Positions 27,418 to 36,103 of a stretch of 64,000 nt of DNA are shown here, piece by piece. The notes under the pieces are model-generated. The model was not told where the DNA came from and ran no database searches. It saw nothing but the letters and a program-made list of their open reading frames with translations. The position numbers were made by a program, and so were the translations under genes. Position 1 is the first letter of the stretch. Each line of letters begins with the position of its first letter. The stretch is from Cognataquiflexum gelatinilyticum (lineage in GTDB: Bacteria; Bacteroidota; Bacteroidia; Cytophagales; Cyclobacteriaceae), in contig NZ_JANAEZ010000002.1 in assembly GCF_024813435.1 (NCBI RefSeq), forward strand, positions 558,001-622,000, written 5' to 3'.

Positions 27418-29328
27418 TTGTTGGTTTTCCTGTTTGTTTGCTTTTTCCGGACTTTGTCACCTCAGTATTTAAATTCTGAAGAGTCAAGGTGGTTGGGTAA
27501 TGGAACTGAAATATCAGATCCGGATACTGTTTCTTTGCCTTCCGTGGAAGTTTTTTCACCTGAAATTGAGAAATATACATTTGGAAATAAGGTCAATACA
27601 ATCACTGAAGCTGAATTGATAAATTTCCAAGGCTTACCATTTTCAGATTTCTTACAGCAGCGGACGGGATTGTTTCTCCGCCAATATGGATCAGGTATGC
27701 TATCTTCTTTGACTATGCGGGGTACTTCAGCCGGACACAATGCTGTATTTTGGAATGGACTTCCGATAAACAGCCCCTCATTGGGGCAGTCGGATTTTTC
27801 AATTATTCCTGTTGGAGGATTTGATCAGGCTTCTGTCCATTTTGGGAGTGGAGGGGCGCTTTACGGAACGGATGCTATTGGAGGAGCTGTGCATTTGACC
27901 AATAAACTTAAATTTGGCGAAGGTCATCAGGTCCGGATTGGATCTTTATTTGGGAGTTTTGGGAGATGGAACCAACAATTAGAATATGGCTTTTCGAACC
28001 AACAGTTTTCAGCTAGAACAAGGGTTTACCGGAATTTCTCAGAAAATGATTTTCCGTTTCTGAACATCACAAAATTCGGTACACCCATGGAAAGGCAGGA
28101 TCATGCCAAGGTGATCCAGCAAGGTGGAATCCAGGATTTAGCGTGGAAAATCAATTCCAAAAACTTCATCAGTTCATCGATTTGGTGGAATGGGACCGAA
28201 AGGGAAATCCAACCGATAATGGGATCCAATACCAAAGACTTTCAGACTGATACTAATTTGAGGTGGGTTTTGGATTATTTTCATTTCTCAAAAAACAAAG
28301 TTTGGAACCTAAAAAGCGGCCTGGTAAGAGATGATCAGGTTTTTAATACTTCACGCAATCAGACGATCCAATATTTTCTTGCAGCAGATATGGATTGGGA
28401 AATCGGCAGAAATTGGAATTCAAAAACCGGTATCAGATATACCTATATTGTTGGTAATTTGAGCACCTTTCGAGCCCAAGAGTCAAGGATAGAATTATAC
28501 CAATCCACCAATTTTCAGCCTAATGAAAAGTTGTCTTTTTCTTTCAACCTCAGGCAAATGGTGTTTGATAGAAAAATTGCACCATTTACGCCGAGTCTTG
28601 GAGGCGAATGGCAAGTGTGGGAAAATCAATCTAGCCAAATTCTCTTCAAATCCAATTTGGCAAGAAGTTTTAAAGTTCCGACATTGAATGACCGATTTTG
28701 GGTACCGGGGGGAAATCAGGATCTGAAATCAGAAAAGAGTTGGAGCGGAGAAATGGGTCTGGTCTATTCCTTCAAAAAAGACAATTTTGATCTGAATCAA
28801 GGAATGACCTATTATAGAATGAAAGTTGATAATTGGATCATATGGCTGCCTAAAGGAAATTTATGGAACCCTCAAAACATCAGGGAGGTGCAAAATTCAG
28901 GTATTGAATATAGCTTGAAGTTAAGTCAAAAAATCCGAAATTGGAATTTGGCATTGACTACAAACTATGCTTGGACACAAGCCATCAACCAAACAGATAT
29001 TTCAGAAAATGACCGAAGCAAAGGAAATCAATTGCCATTTACCCCTGAACAAAAGTTCCAATCTTTATTCAGTATTGGAAAAGGGGTATTCAGTACTTTC
29101 CTTAATTTTCAAAGAGTAGGGGAGCGCTTTACCGGAACAGATGGTTCCGGAAGATTGGAACCATATCAACTTTGGGATTTAGGAAGCAATTGTAATTGGT
29201 CATATAGAAAACTTTCAGGAAATATTGGATTCCAAATCAATAACTTATTCAATACTGATTACCAAGTGATGCCTCTCCGGGCTATGCCCGGGAGAAATTA
29301 TCAATTTAATTTAAATGTTAGAATATGA
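27418..29328 (+). CDS. btuB: TonB-dependent receptor, probable outer-membrane vitamin B12 transporter
   Basis: The protein has about 636 residues: a plug domain with the LQQRTGLFLRQYGSGM and GSGGALYGTDAIGGAVHL segments, then a 22-strand barrel ending NYQFNLNVRI. B12 as the substrate follows from the riboswitch upstream and the importer on the other side. No ATG lies in frame between the TGA at 27337 and the signal-like stretch, so the start is a rare codon; I take TTG at 27418, with TTG at 27421 or ATT at 27409 as alternatives. Its stop overlaps the next start by 4 bases. Confidence 0.88.
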   Translation: MLVFLFVCFFRTLSPQYLNSEESRWLGNGTEISDPDTVSLPSVEVFSPEIEKYTFGNKVNTITEAELINFQGLPFSDFLQQRTGLFLRQYGSGMLSSLTMRGTSAGHNAVFWNGLPINSPSLGQSDFSIIPVGGFDQASVHFGSGGALYGTDAIGGAVHLTNKLKFGEGHQVRIGSLFGSFGRWNQQLEYGFSNQQFSARTRVYRNFSENDFPFLNITKFGTPMERQDHAKVIQQGGIQDLAWKINSKNFISSSIWWNGTEREIQPIMGSNTKDFQTDTNLRWVLDYFHFSKNKVWNLKSGLVRDDQVFNTSRNQTIQYFLAADMDWEIGRNWNSKTGIRYTYIVGNLSTFRAQESRIELYQSTNFQPNEKLSFSFNLRQMVFDRKIAPFTPSLGGEWQVWENQSSQILFKSNLARSFKVPTLNDRFWVPGGNQDLKSEKSWSGEMGLVYSFKKDNFDLNQGMTYYRMKVDNWIIWLPKGNLWNPQNIREVQNSGIEYSLKLSQKIRNWNLALTTNYAWTQAINQTDISENDRSKGNQLPFTPEQKFQSLFSIGKGVFSTFLNFQRVGERFTGTDGSGRLEPYQLWDLGSNCNWSYRKLSGNIGFQINNLFNTDYQVMPLRAMPGRNYQFNLNVRI

Positions 29329-30386
29329 AAAATTCACGCTTTCTGCTGCCATTGGTTTGGCTTACGATTTTTGCTTCCTCATGTACCACAAATACTACTG
29401 ATCCTGTTGATTTGCCAAAAGGTGAATTTGAAGACGGGGTTTTGATAATGAATGAAGGTGCTTTTGGCGTCAATGACGGTGAAGTTTTTCATTATGGTCC
29501 TGCTACGGGAGTGATCAAGGAAAATATTTTCCGGACAAAAAACAGCAGACCTTTTGGTGGATTGATCCAGGATATGGTAGAAGCTGAGGGGAGACTGTAT
29601 CTGGTTGCAAATACCGGGAAGGTAGAAATTGTGATTCCAAAAGACTTCAGTCTTGTAGGTGGCGTTAGTTTGGGATTAGATAATTCAAGGTCCTTGGTTT
29701 CTGTCAATCAAAGACTTTTTATCAGTGATTGGGGGCCATATGATGGTGATTTTAACAACCCTGATTCATACATCGCAGTGGTCAATGACTTGAATGGAGG
29801 GCCAATAGCAAAAAAAATCCCTGTTTCAAGCCGTCCTGAAGGGATGATTGTGGCCGGAAATTTCATTTATGTTGCGTGTTCTGCAGCCAAAAAGTTTGAT
29901 GTGATTTCGATAGCTTCCGAAACTTTGGCTGCTAGTGTTGCAGTAGAAGGAACTCCTTCAGAGTTTTTGCAAATTGAAGGGAGATTGTTCCTCTATGCCA
30001 CAGACGAGAATAATGTATTTTTTCATGAAGTAAATCCCGGAAACTATACCGTGGTGAAAACCACAAAAATCCCTTTGACAAATCCAACGCCAATAATCGC
30101 ATTGGGAGAGGGCAGTGAGGTATTTGTCGTGACCTCTACAGGTTGGCCGGATTATGATGATGCAGTAGCAAAAGTTTCAGTAAATAATGGACAAGTTACA
30201 AACCCTTCCTTTTATGTCGGTAATGGCATCTATGGAATCGGATTCAAAATAGAAGGCAAAGAAATTTATGTTGCTGAGCACAATGGTTTTCAAGGAAATG
30301 GAAGCGTTTTCATATTAAGTCCTCTTGGAATTCTTGTCAAAACATTGACAGTCGGAAAAGGACCCTCAGGGTTTATATTTAAATAA
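29325..30386 (+). CDS. Beta-propeller lipoprotein resembling BtuG, probable surface B12-binding partner
   Basis: The 353-residue protein has a signal ending in a lipobox (IFASSC) and a run of about seven propeller-like repeats (EGRLYLVANTGKVEIV, NQRLFISDWGPYDGDF, GNFIYVACSAAKKFDVI and similar). The opening GVLIMNEGAFGVNDGEVFHY matches the DUF5074 / YncE-like propellers. In gut Bacteroides the BtuG lipoprotein has this fold, is encoded with BtuB, and caps it at the cell surface to capture B12. Here the gene overlaps the receptor by ATGA under one riboswitch, the same arrangement. The name BtuG is an inference from fold and context. Confidence 0.75.
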   Translation: MKNSRFLLPLVWLTIFASSCTTNTTDPVDLPKGEFEDGVLIMNEGAFGVNDGEVFHYGPATGVIKENIFRTKNSRPFGGLIQDMVEAEGRLYLVANTGKVEIVIPKDFSLVGGVSLGLDNSRSLVSVNQRLFISDWGPYDGDFNNPDSYIAVVNDLNGGPIAKKIPVSSRPEGMIVAGNFIYVACSAAKKFDVISIASETLAASVAVEGTPSEFLQIEGRLFLYATDENNVFFHEVNPGNYTVVKTTKIPLTNPTPIIALGEGSEVFVVTSTGWPDYDDAVAKVSVNNGQVTNPSFYVGNGIYGIGFKIEGKEIYVAEHNGFQGNGSVFILSPLGILVKTLTVGKGPSGFIFK

Positions 30387-30403
30387 AAATTATCCTATAG
30401 ATC

Positions 30404-30450
30404 AAAAAAAAACATGGTGAGGCAGTAAATGTCTCACCATGTTTTTTTTT
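30404..30450. terminator. Bidirectional terminator between the B12 operon and pyrB
   Basis: An 18-base perfect inverted repeat (30404-30421 with 30433-30450) with nine A on the left and nine T on the right, loop 11 bases. It can end both the rightward propeller gene and leftward pyrB. Confidence 0.92.
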
Positions 30451-30454
30451 GGGA

Positions 30455-31378
30455 TTACCTGACTCCAGCCAATAAATACAGCACCGCCATCCTTATGGCG
30501 ACTCCATTTTCTACCTGTTGTAAAATTATGGAATGCTCTCCATCAGCAACATCAGAATTCAATTCCACACCTCTGTTGATCGGACCTGGATGCATGATGA
30601 CGATTTTTTTGCCAAGCCCGTCCAGCATTTTTTTATTGATGCCAAAATAAAGTGAATATTCCCGCAAAGATGGGAAGTATTTGATTTGCTGGCGTTCAAG
30701 CTGGATTCGGAGAACGTTGGCCACATCGCACCATTCCAATGCTTTTTGGACATCATATTCCACTTTTACCCCTAGGCTGTCTATGTGTTTTGGGAGCAAA
30801 GTGATCGGCCCGCAGACCATGACCTCGGCACCGAGTTTTTGCAGGCAGAAAATATTGGAAAGGGCTACCCTGGAGTGAAGGATGTCTCCAATGATGGCAA
30901 CTTTTTTACCTGCTACATCCCCAAGTTTTTCCCTGATTGAAAAAGCATCCAAAAGTGCCTGTGTAGGATGCTCGTGGGTGCCATCTCCGGCATTGACCAC
31001 ATTGGCCTGGATGTTTTTGGAAAGAAAGTGTGGAGCACCGGGACTTGAATGTCTCATCACCACCATATCTACTTTCATGGAGAGTATGTTATTGACGGTA
31101 TCGATGAGCGTCTCTCCTTTTTTGACTGAACTATTGGAAGAAGAAAAATTGATCACATCTGCTGAAAGCCTTTTTTCTGCCAATTCAAAGGATAATCTTG
31201 TGCGGGTAGAATTTTCAAAAAAAATATTGGCAATGGTGATGTCTCTCAGTGAGGGTACTTTTTTGATCGGTCTGTTGAGTACATCCTTGAAATTGTCCGC
31301 TGTCTCAAAAATTAGTTGGATATCATTTTCACTGATGTCTTTGATGCCTAATAAGTGTCTTGTGCTGAGTTGTGACAT
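30455..31378 (-). CDS. pyrB: Aspartate carbamoyltransferase
   Basis: PyrB joins carbamoyl phosphate and aspartate in pyrimidine synthesis. It has 307 residues, with the carbamoyl-phosphate site FENSTRTRLSFE (53-64), HPTQALLDAF and HPGPINRGVEL. It follows pyrR by 7 bases. No pyrI regulatory subunit gene is adjacent, so it belongs to the type that works as a catalytic trimer or with other partners. Confidence 0.96.
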   Translation of the reverse strand: MSQLSTRHLLGIKDISENDIQLIFETADNFKDVLNRPIKKVPSLRDITIANIFFENSTRTRLSFELAEKRLSADVINFSSSNSSVKKGETLIDTVNNILSMKVDMVVMRHSSPGAPHFLSKNIQANVVNAGDGTHEHPTQALLDAFSIREKLGDVAGKKVAIIGDILHSRVALSNIFCLQKLGAEVMVCGPITLLPKHIDSLGVKVEYDVQKALEWCDVANVLRIQLERQQIKYFPSLREYSLYFGINKKMLDGLGKKIVIMHPGPINRGVELNSDVADGEHSIILQQVENGVAIRMAVLYLLAGVR

Positions 31379-31385
31379 GTGTAGT

Positions 31386-31928
31386 TTATGCTTTTTCTGT
31401 TATCCAAATGGCATCTTTTTCAAATCCTTTTTCCACCCATTCCACCGAAACATATTGGCTTTCAAGGGTGTTGACTTTCACCCCGCAATAGTCAGGCATG
31501 ATGGGATAATCTCGGGTATATTTGCGATCTATCAAGATCATCAGTTCCACTTTTTGTGGCCTGCCAAATGCAATCATGGCATCCAATGCAGCCCTGACGG
31601 AACGGCCCTTATAAAGAACATCATCGATCAGTACGACTTTCTTACCCTCGATCAGAAAATCTATTTTGGTTTCGTTGGCTTTCAATGGGAAATCCCTTCT
31701 TCTGAAATCATCCCTGTGGAAGGTCGCATCAAGATATCCGAAAGGAACTTTTACACCTGCGATTTCTTCCAATAACCTGACGATTTTATCCAAAACTATA
31801 GGGCCACGTGGCTGTAAGCCTAAAAGTACGGTATTTTCAAAAGTATCGTGGTTTTCAATCAACTGATGGCAGAACCGCTTGAGAATGATCGCGATTTGCT
31901 GTTGGTCCAGAACAAGTCTTTTTTGCAT
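31386..31928 (-). CDS. pyrR: PyrR, pyrimidine regulator / uracil phosphoribosyltransferase family
   Basis: PyrR binds UMP and, in Gram-positive bacteria, an mRNA attenuator; it also has uracil phosphoribosyltransferase activity. The 180-residue protein has the PRPP-binding loop VVLIDDVLYKGRSVRAALDA and the paired PRGPIVLDKI segment. It is the first gene of the pyrR-pyrB pair. A TATATTTG element lies so close to the start that the leader would be about ten bases, which leaves no room for an attenuator here. Confidence 0.93.
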   Translation of the reverse strand: MQKRLVLDQQQIAIILKRFCHQLIENHDTFENTVLLGLQPRGPIVLDKIVRLLEEIAGVKVPFGYLDATFHRDDFRRRDFPLKANETKIDFLIEGKKVVLIDDVLYKGRSVRAALDAMIAFGRPQKVELMILIDRKYTRDYPIMPDYCGVKVNTLESQYVSVEWVEKGFEKDAIWITEKA

Positions 31929-31944
31929 GGCTTTGCTTTGTGTG

Positions 31945-31952
31945 CAAATATA
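31945..31952 (-). promoter_or_regulatory. Likely -7 promoter element of pyrR-pyrB
   Basis: Read leftward, this is TATATTTG, a full match to TAnnTTTG. It lies 17 bases before the pyrR ATG at 31928. The -33 position does not show TTTG. Confidence 0.5.
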
Positions 31953-32228
31953 AAAAGTTTCAAGGTGTTTGGGTTGAAAAATTTGAAATTTGAAAATTAA
32001 GATTGTCAGTTACTTTACCTCTAGCAAAAAACAACATTTAGAGTTACGGTCATTCAGAACATAGCCAATAAAATGGTTCTTCACTCCAAGTTATATATGG
32101 TTTTAATCCAGATTGCAGGTATTCACATCGAGGGTTTTTGAATTTCTTAGCTTTAATACTTCTTACAGACCATTGCTGCCACCCGCTGTGAACTGGGACT
32201 GCTACCTGCCAACCATCGCTTTCAAATT
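31953..32228. other. Intergenic region without a recognisable gene
   Basis: No open frame here looks like protein on either strand; the rightward frame from 32113 runs into the opposite strand of the next gene and has no family resemblance. Read leftward, a GGCAGGTAGCAGTCCCAG-like tract (about 32165-32215) is noticeably richer in G and C than its surroundings and may be a degenerate repeat. Confidence 0.5.
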
Positions 32229-33878
32229 TCAGTTTTTTCCCAAGTCTTCTTCATCTTCAGGCACATATTGGTCTCCATCTACTTTGATTTTGGTCAAGAA
32301 AAATACCTCTTTGGTTTCTTCTTTGTTTTCAGCATTTAGGTACCTGACTTTCTGTTTTCCTGTCAGCAAAAAGTAATTGCTATACCAATGGGTAAGTGAA
32401 AGACTCCCATCTTGGGTTTCTCTGATCCTTTCCTCTTCGTTGATCAATTCGATTTCAAAAGTTTTGTTTTGGAATATCACTTCTCCGTTTTTGATATAAC
32501 TCATGTAGATTTGGATATCATCCAAGTAAAGGAAATGAAGTTTTTCTCCATCAAAACTTATCTCTCCATACTTTCCGGGATTGTTGGTGGTGTTCCCGGT
32601 GAGGTCAAGGGAATTGTCCCAAATTACTTCGCCTGACCTGTTTAAGAATAGAAAATACGAAGACACAAATTCGTATTCCCCCTCTTCCTGCCATACATAA
32701 GTACCTCCGTATCTTGAACCGGGAAAGCTGTTGCCATAGCGTCCCAATCCATAGCCAAGTTGGTCCATCATTAACCTATTGGCACTGTATCGATAGGCTT
32801 CGTTGGCATAGACACCATCCCGTTGCATATATCGGGGATTGGTGGCTAAAAAGTGATCGCTGTAGACCAGATAGCCTTGGTCAAGTGTAAGGACTTCCCT
32901 TGCCGAAAAAACAGGTTTGATGGAAGGTGTCTTTCCCTTGGCAAAAGATTTTTCTAGTTCCTGAAGTTTTTTTTCCTTTTGCTTTTCTTTCATATAATTA
33001 AAGAAATTGGGGAAATTCTCCAGGGTCAAGTATTTTATTTTGTACTCGCCAAATTCATTGATATCGCCAAGGTAGATTCCCTGATATGCCTCTCTTTTCC
33101 TGTTTCCAAAGGTGCCAATAATAGACTGTTGGTAGTTTTGAATGGGAGTCATAATACCTTCTACCAATTCCATGTCTTGGTCTTCAAGTTTTTCGATGAC
33201 AACTTCCCTTATTTTGTTTCCATTATCATCAAAAGTCAGCAAGGAAATTTGTTTCATTTTATATTTATCCCGGCGGCTTACCAACAGATCGAGTACCCCC
33301 AGTTCACTCTCTTTTTTTAGTTGCAGGATTTTGGTGTCTTTGAAATATATCCCCTGTACAGTAATAACATTGTTTTCTTGGATATCAAAGATCTGCACGA
33401 TGGGTCTCAAGTCAGCATTTCCCATAAAAATGGCACTTCTGTTGAGTACAAAAAACTCCTGAAGTTCCATGGAATATATGTTTTCAAGAAGGACTTCTTG
33501 GGCGACTTCACTCTTTAAGTCTATTTCAATCAGGTATCTTTCTGAGGTGGCCACGCTGCCTTTTTGCATCAGGATATAAAGGAATTCGCCTTCAAGGTCA
33601 TAGCCTACCAAATCATAGCCATCCCTGACTTTGATTTCTTTAAAGTTGTCTGAATTCAAATTGAAGTCAGTCAAAAAATATTGAAGATTGGACTTAAAGT
33701 TCAATCCTTTTTCAGGCTGAACACGAAAAGCTACCAAACCACCCTGTTTGGCCACGACAATGAAATCTTTCTCTATAAAATTGCTCGGAATCTCAAAACG
33801 ATCCACAAACATCACCTGTGAAAAAGCGGAAATCTCGAATAGAAGAGAAAAGAGCAATATAAAGACATGTTTTTTCAT
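32229..33878 (-). CDS. Secreted protein of unknown function
   Basis: The 549-residue protein has a signal peptide (MKKHVFILLFSLLFEISAFS) and then beta-rich sequence with repeated short hydrophobic runs (DLVGYDLEGEFLYILMQKGS, ILQLKKESELGVLDLLVS), as in propeller-like exported proteins. An acidic tail (VPEDEEDLGKN) closes it. I do not recognise a family. It overlaps the stop of the EVE-domain gene by 4 bases, so both are made from one message. Confidence 0.75.
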   Translation of the reverse strand: MKKHVFILLFSLLFEISAFSQVMFVDRFEIPSNFIEKDFIVVAKQGGLVAFRVQPEKGLNFKSNLQYFLTDFNLNSDNFKEIKVRDGYDLVGYDLEGEFLYILMQKGSVATSERYLIEIDLKSEVAQEVLLENIYSMELQEFFVLNRSAIFMGNADLRPIVQIFDIQENNVITVQGIYFKDTKILQLKKESELGVLDLLVSRRDKYKMKQISLLTFDDNGNKIREVVIEKLEDQDMELVEGIMTPIQNYQQSIIGTFGNRKREAYQGIYLGDINEFGEYKIKYLTLENFPNFFNYMKEKQKEKKLQELEKSFAKGKTPSIKPVFSAREVLTLDQGYLVYSDHFLATNPRYMQRDGVYANEAYRYSANRLMMDQLGYGLGRYGNSFPGSRYGGTYVWQEEGEYEFVSSYFLFLNRSGEVIWDNSLDLTGNTTNNPGKYGEISFDGEKLHFLYLDDIQIYMSYIKNGEVIFQNKTFEIELINEEERIRETQDGSLSLTHWYSNYFLLTGKQKVRYLNAENKEETKEVFFLTKIKVDGDQYVPEDEEDLGKN

Positions 33879-34282
33879 GAACCAAGTAGCAAAATATGGT
33901 CAAATTGGGATTTTTCTATTGGCATTGTTGACAACCTTGATTGCTTTAGCAACGGAAGGGAAGACAATTTTTCGTTGGATTTGATCTGCGCTAATGAAAC
34001 GGGATTTTTCAGGTCTAGATGTGGTTTTAATTTTACCGCAACCCAACCTTTATCTTCGCCTTCTTCTAAGTCCGGAAATGCCTCTTTGGAAACTTTGGCT
34101 ACCCCGATGATTTCTTTGTTTTTGCCGCTGTGGTAAAATAGAACCAAGTCACCTGCTTTCATTTCCTTCAGGTAATTTCGCGCTTGATAGTTGCGGATTC
34201 CATCCCAGACATCCTCTCCTTTGGTGACAAGGTCCTCCCATCCATATTTGCTTGGTTCTGATTTGACTAGCCAGTAATTCAT
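33875..34282 (-). CDS. EVE domain-containing protein
   Basis: The 135-residue protein starts MNYWLVKSEPSKYGWEDLV and continues with VWDGIRNYQARNYLKEMKAG and LVLFYHSG, the standard EVE (PUA-like) pattern. EVE domains bind modified bases in DNA or RNA. It is cytoplasmic and is coupled by a 4-base overlap to the secreted protein downstream, with no obvious shared task. Confidence 0.92.
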   Translation of the reverse strand: MNYWLVKSEPSKYGWEDLVTKGEDVWDGIRNYQARNYLKEMKAGDLVLFYHSGKNKEIIGVAKVSKEAFPDLEEGEDKGWVAVKLKPHLDLKNPVSLAQIKSNEKLSSLPLLKQSRLSTMPIEKSQFDHILLLGS

Positions 34283-34351
34283 AATTTGGAAAATTTTGAT
34301 TGGCTTAAGTTAAGGCTTAAGATTTTATTTTGAAACAATAATTGATGACAT

Positions 34352-36091
34352 TTGTCTATCTCAGGAACAAACATTTTCAAGATTTTGGACCAAAAAACAA
34401 TCCTTCGCCTTCTCAAACGCAGCATCCAACTCATGGAACTGCATGATGAAAACTCCTTTAAAATCAGGAATTACCAATCCGCTCTGAATAACATAGACCG
34501 GAACGACATCTACATCGTCGATAAGTCAGTGGAACAGTTGCAGTCTGAGGCAGGTATGGGCAAAAGCATCGCCGAGTTTGTCTTTTCATTGTCTACCAGT
34601 GGAACACATCCTTATTTGGAAGAGCTTTTGGCAAAGACGCCAACAGGCATTTTGGAAATTTTGGAAATCAAGGGACTTGGTCCAAAAAAGGTAAAGGCGC
34701 TTTGGGAAGACCTGAACATTACTTCTACTCATGAGTTGCTCGAAGCCTGTCAATCCGGTCAGGTGGCAAAAGCCAAAGGATTTGGAGAAAAAACTCAGGA
34801 AAGCATATTGGCTTCACTTCAGTTTAGAGAAGCTAATCAAGGAAAATGGCTTTATGCAGATATTGAGGTATTCGTTGCAGAATTTATCAAGAATGTAAAA
34901 GGCCTAAAAGGAGTAAATGAAATCATTTCTGTTGGGGATTTTGGGAGGAAAATGGAAATCATTGAGACAGTAGAATTTCTAGTGTCGACCGAAAACCAAA
35001 GTGAAACCATATTAGAAATTTCCAGCTTGGAAAGTCTCGAAAAAGACCGCAAATCCTCCAGTCCATTTAAATGGAGGGGAAAGATGATCGAACCTGAAAT
35101 CAATTTGCTCATCCATTTTACGAAACTTCCCCATTTTGTGGAAGAAAAAATAGTGAGGACAGCGACCAAAAACCACTTGCTTTATCCTGTGATTGGAGAG
35201 AAAACTTTGATAGAGGTGCTCAGGGAAAATTCTCCGCTTGCCTCGGAAAATGAACTTTTTGAAAAATCCGGATTGCCTTGGATTCCGGAAGAACTTCGTG
35301 AAGGATATATCGAATTTGACCTAGCCAAAGCCGGAAAAATCCCGCAACTTCTGGAAGAAAAAGACCTGAAAGGGATTTTGCACAATCACTCCACCTACAG
35401 TGATGGCAAGCATACTTTGAAGCAAATGGCTGAATATTGCAAGGAATTGGGCTATGAATATCTGGGAATCTCTGACCACAGCCGTACGGCCTTCTATGCG
35501 GGAGGTTTGGAAATCGAAAAAGTGCAGAAGCAACAGCAAGAGATCGATCAGTTGAACAAAGAATTGGCACCATTCAGGATTTTTAAAGGGATCGAAAGTG
35601 ATATCCTGACAGATGGAAGTTTGGATTATCCCGAAGAAGTGTTGGCTAGCTTTGATTTTATCGTTTCTTCCATCCATTCCAATTTGGGAATGGACAGGAA
35701 AAAAGCCACAGCAAGATTGATCAATGCAATCATGAATCCATTTACGACCATATTGGGCCATCCCACCGGAAGGCTATTGTTGCGTAGAGAAGGCTATCCG
35801 ATTGACCATAAAGCGGTCATTGATGCCTGCGCCATTCACAATGTGGTGATTGAAATCAATGCAAATCCCTGGCGCCTGGACTTGGACTGGAGATGGGTGA
35901 ACTATGCCATGGACAAAGGCGTGAAGCTCTCCATCAATCCCGATGCCCACGAAATGGAAGGCTATGCAGATATGAAATTCGGTGTGATTGCGGGGAGAAA
36001 AGGAGGTTTAACAAAAGACATGACTTTAAATGCTATGTCAGCGGATGAAATCGGGAATTATTTTCAGGATAGAAAAAATAAAATCAAATAA
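34352..36091 (+). CDS. polX: PolX-family protein with PHP exonuclease domain and degenerate polymerase site
   Basis: The 579-residue protein has the PolX layout: an N-terminal helix-hairpin-helix part (LLKRSIQLMELHDENSFKIR, EIKGLGPKKVKAL), a polymerase palm and a C-terminal PHP domain. The PHP metal ligands are present (HNHSTYSDG at 344-352, ISDHS, GIESDIL, SSIHS, GHPTG, NPDAHEMEG). The palm is altered: GDFGRKMEIIETVEFLVS (195-212) lacks the DxD pair, and EINLLIH stands where VDLR is expected. I infer a nuclease without polymerase activity. There is no ATG near the start; TTG at 34352 or 34385 must serve. Confidence 0.88.
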   Translation: MSISGTNIFKILDQKTILRLLKRSIQLMELHDENSFKIRNYQSALNNIDRNDIYIVDKSVEQLQSEAGMGKSIAEFVFSLSTSGTHPYLEELLAKTPTGILEILEIKGLGPKKVKALWEDLNITSTHELLEACQSGQVAKAKGFGEKTQESILASLQFREANQGKWLYADIEVFVAEFIKNVKGLKGVNEIISVGDFGRKMEIIETVEFLVSTENQSETILEISSLESLEKDRKSSSPFKWRGKMIEPEINLLIHFTKLPHFVEEKIVRTATKNHLLYPVIGEKTLIEVLRENSPLASENELFEKSGLPWIPEELREGYIEFDLAKAGKIPQLLEEKDLKGILHNHSTYSDGKHTLKQMAEYCKELGYEYLGISDHSRTAFYAGGLEIEKVQKQQQEIDQLNKELAPFRIFKGIESDILTDGSLDYPEEVLASFDFIVSSIHSNLGMDRKKATARLINAIMNPFTTILGHPTGRLLLRREGYPIDHKAVIDACAIHNVVIEINANPWRLDLDWRWVNYAMDKGVKLSINPDAHEMEGYADMKFGVIAGRKGGLTKDMTLNAMSADEIGNYFQDRKNKIK

Positions 36092-36103
36092 AAGATAAGA
36101 AGG

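Noticed and set aside
30882..31775. A 297-codon rightward open frame opposite pyrB and pyrR
   Set aside because: It is antisense to two clear enzymes with intact motifs and shows no protein family features; long antisense frames arise from codon bias.
31929..32000. PyrR-binding attenuator before pyrR
   Set aside because: No terminator/antiterminator hairpin pair was found in the region leading into pyrR, and a TAnnTTTG element sits directly before the start.
32113..32376. A rightward frame next to the secreted protein gene
   Set aside because: It runs into the 3' end of the leftward gene and has no signal, domain or start context.
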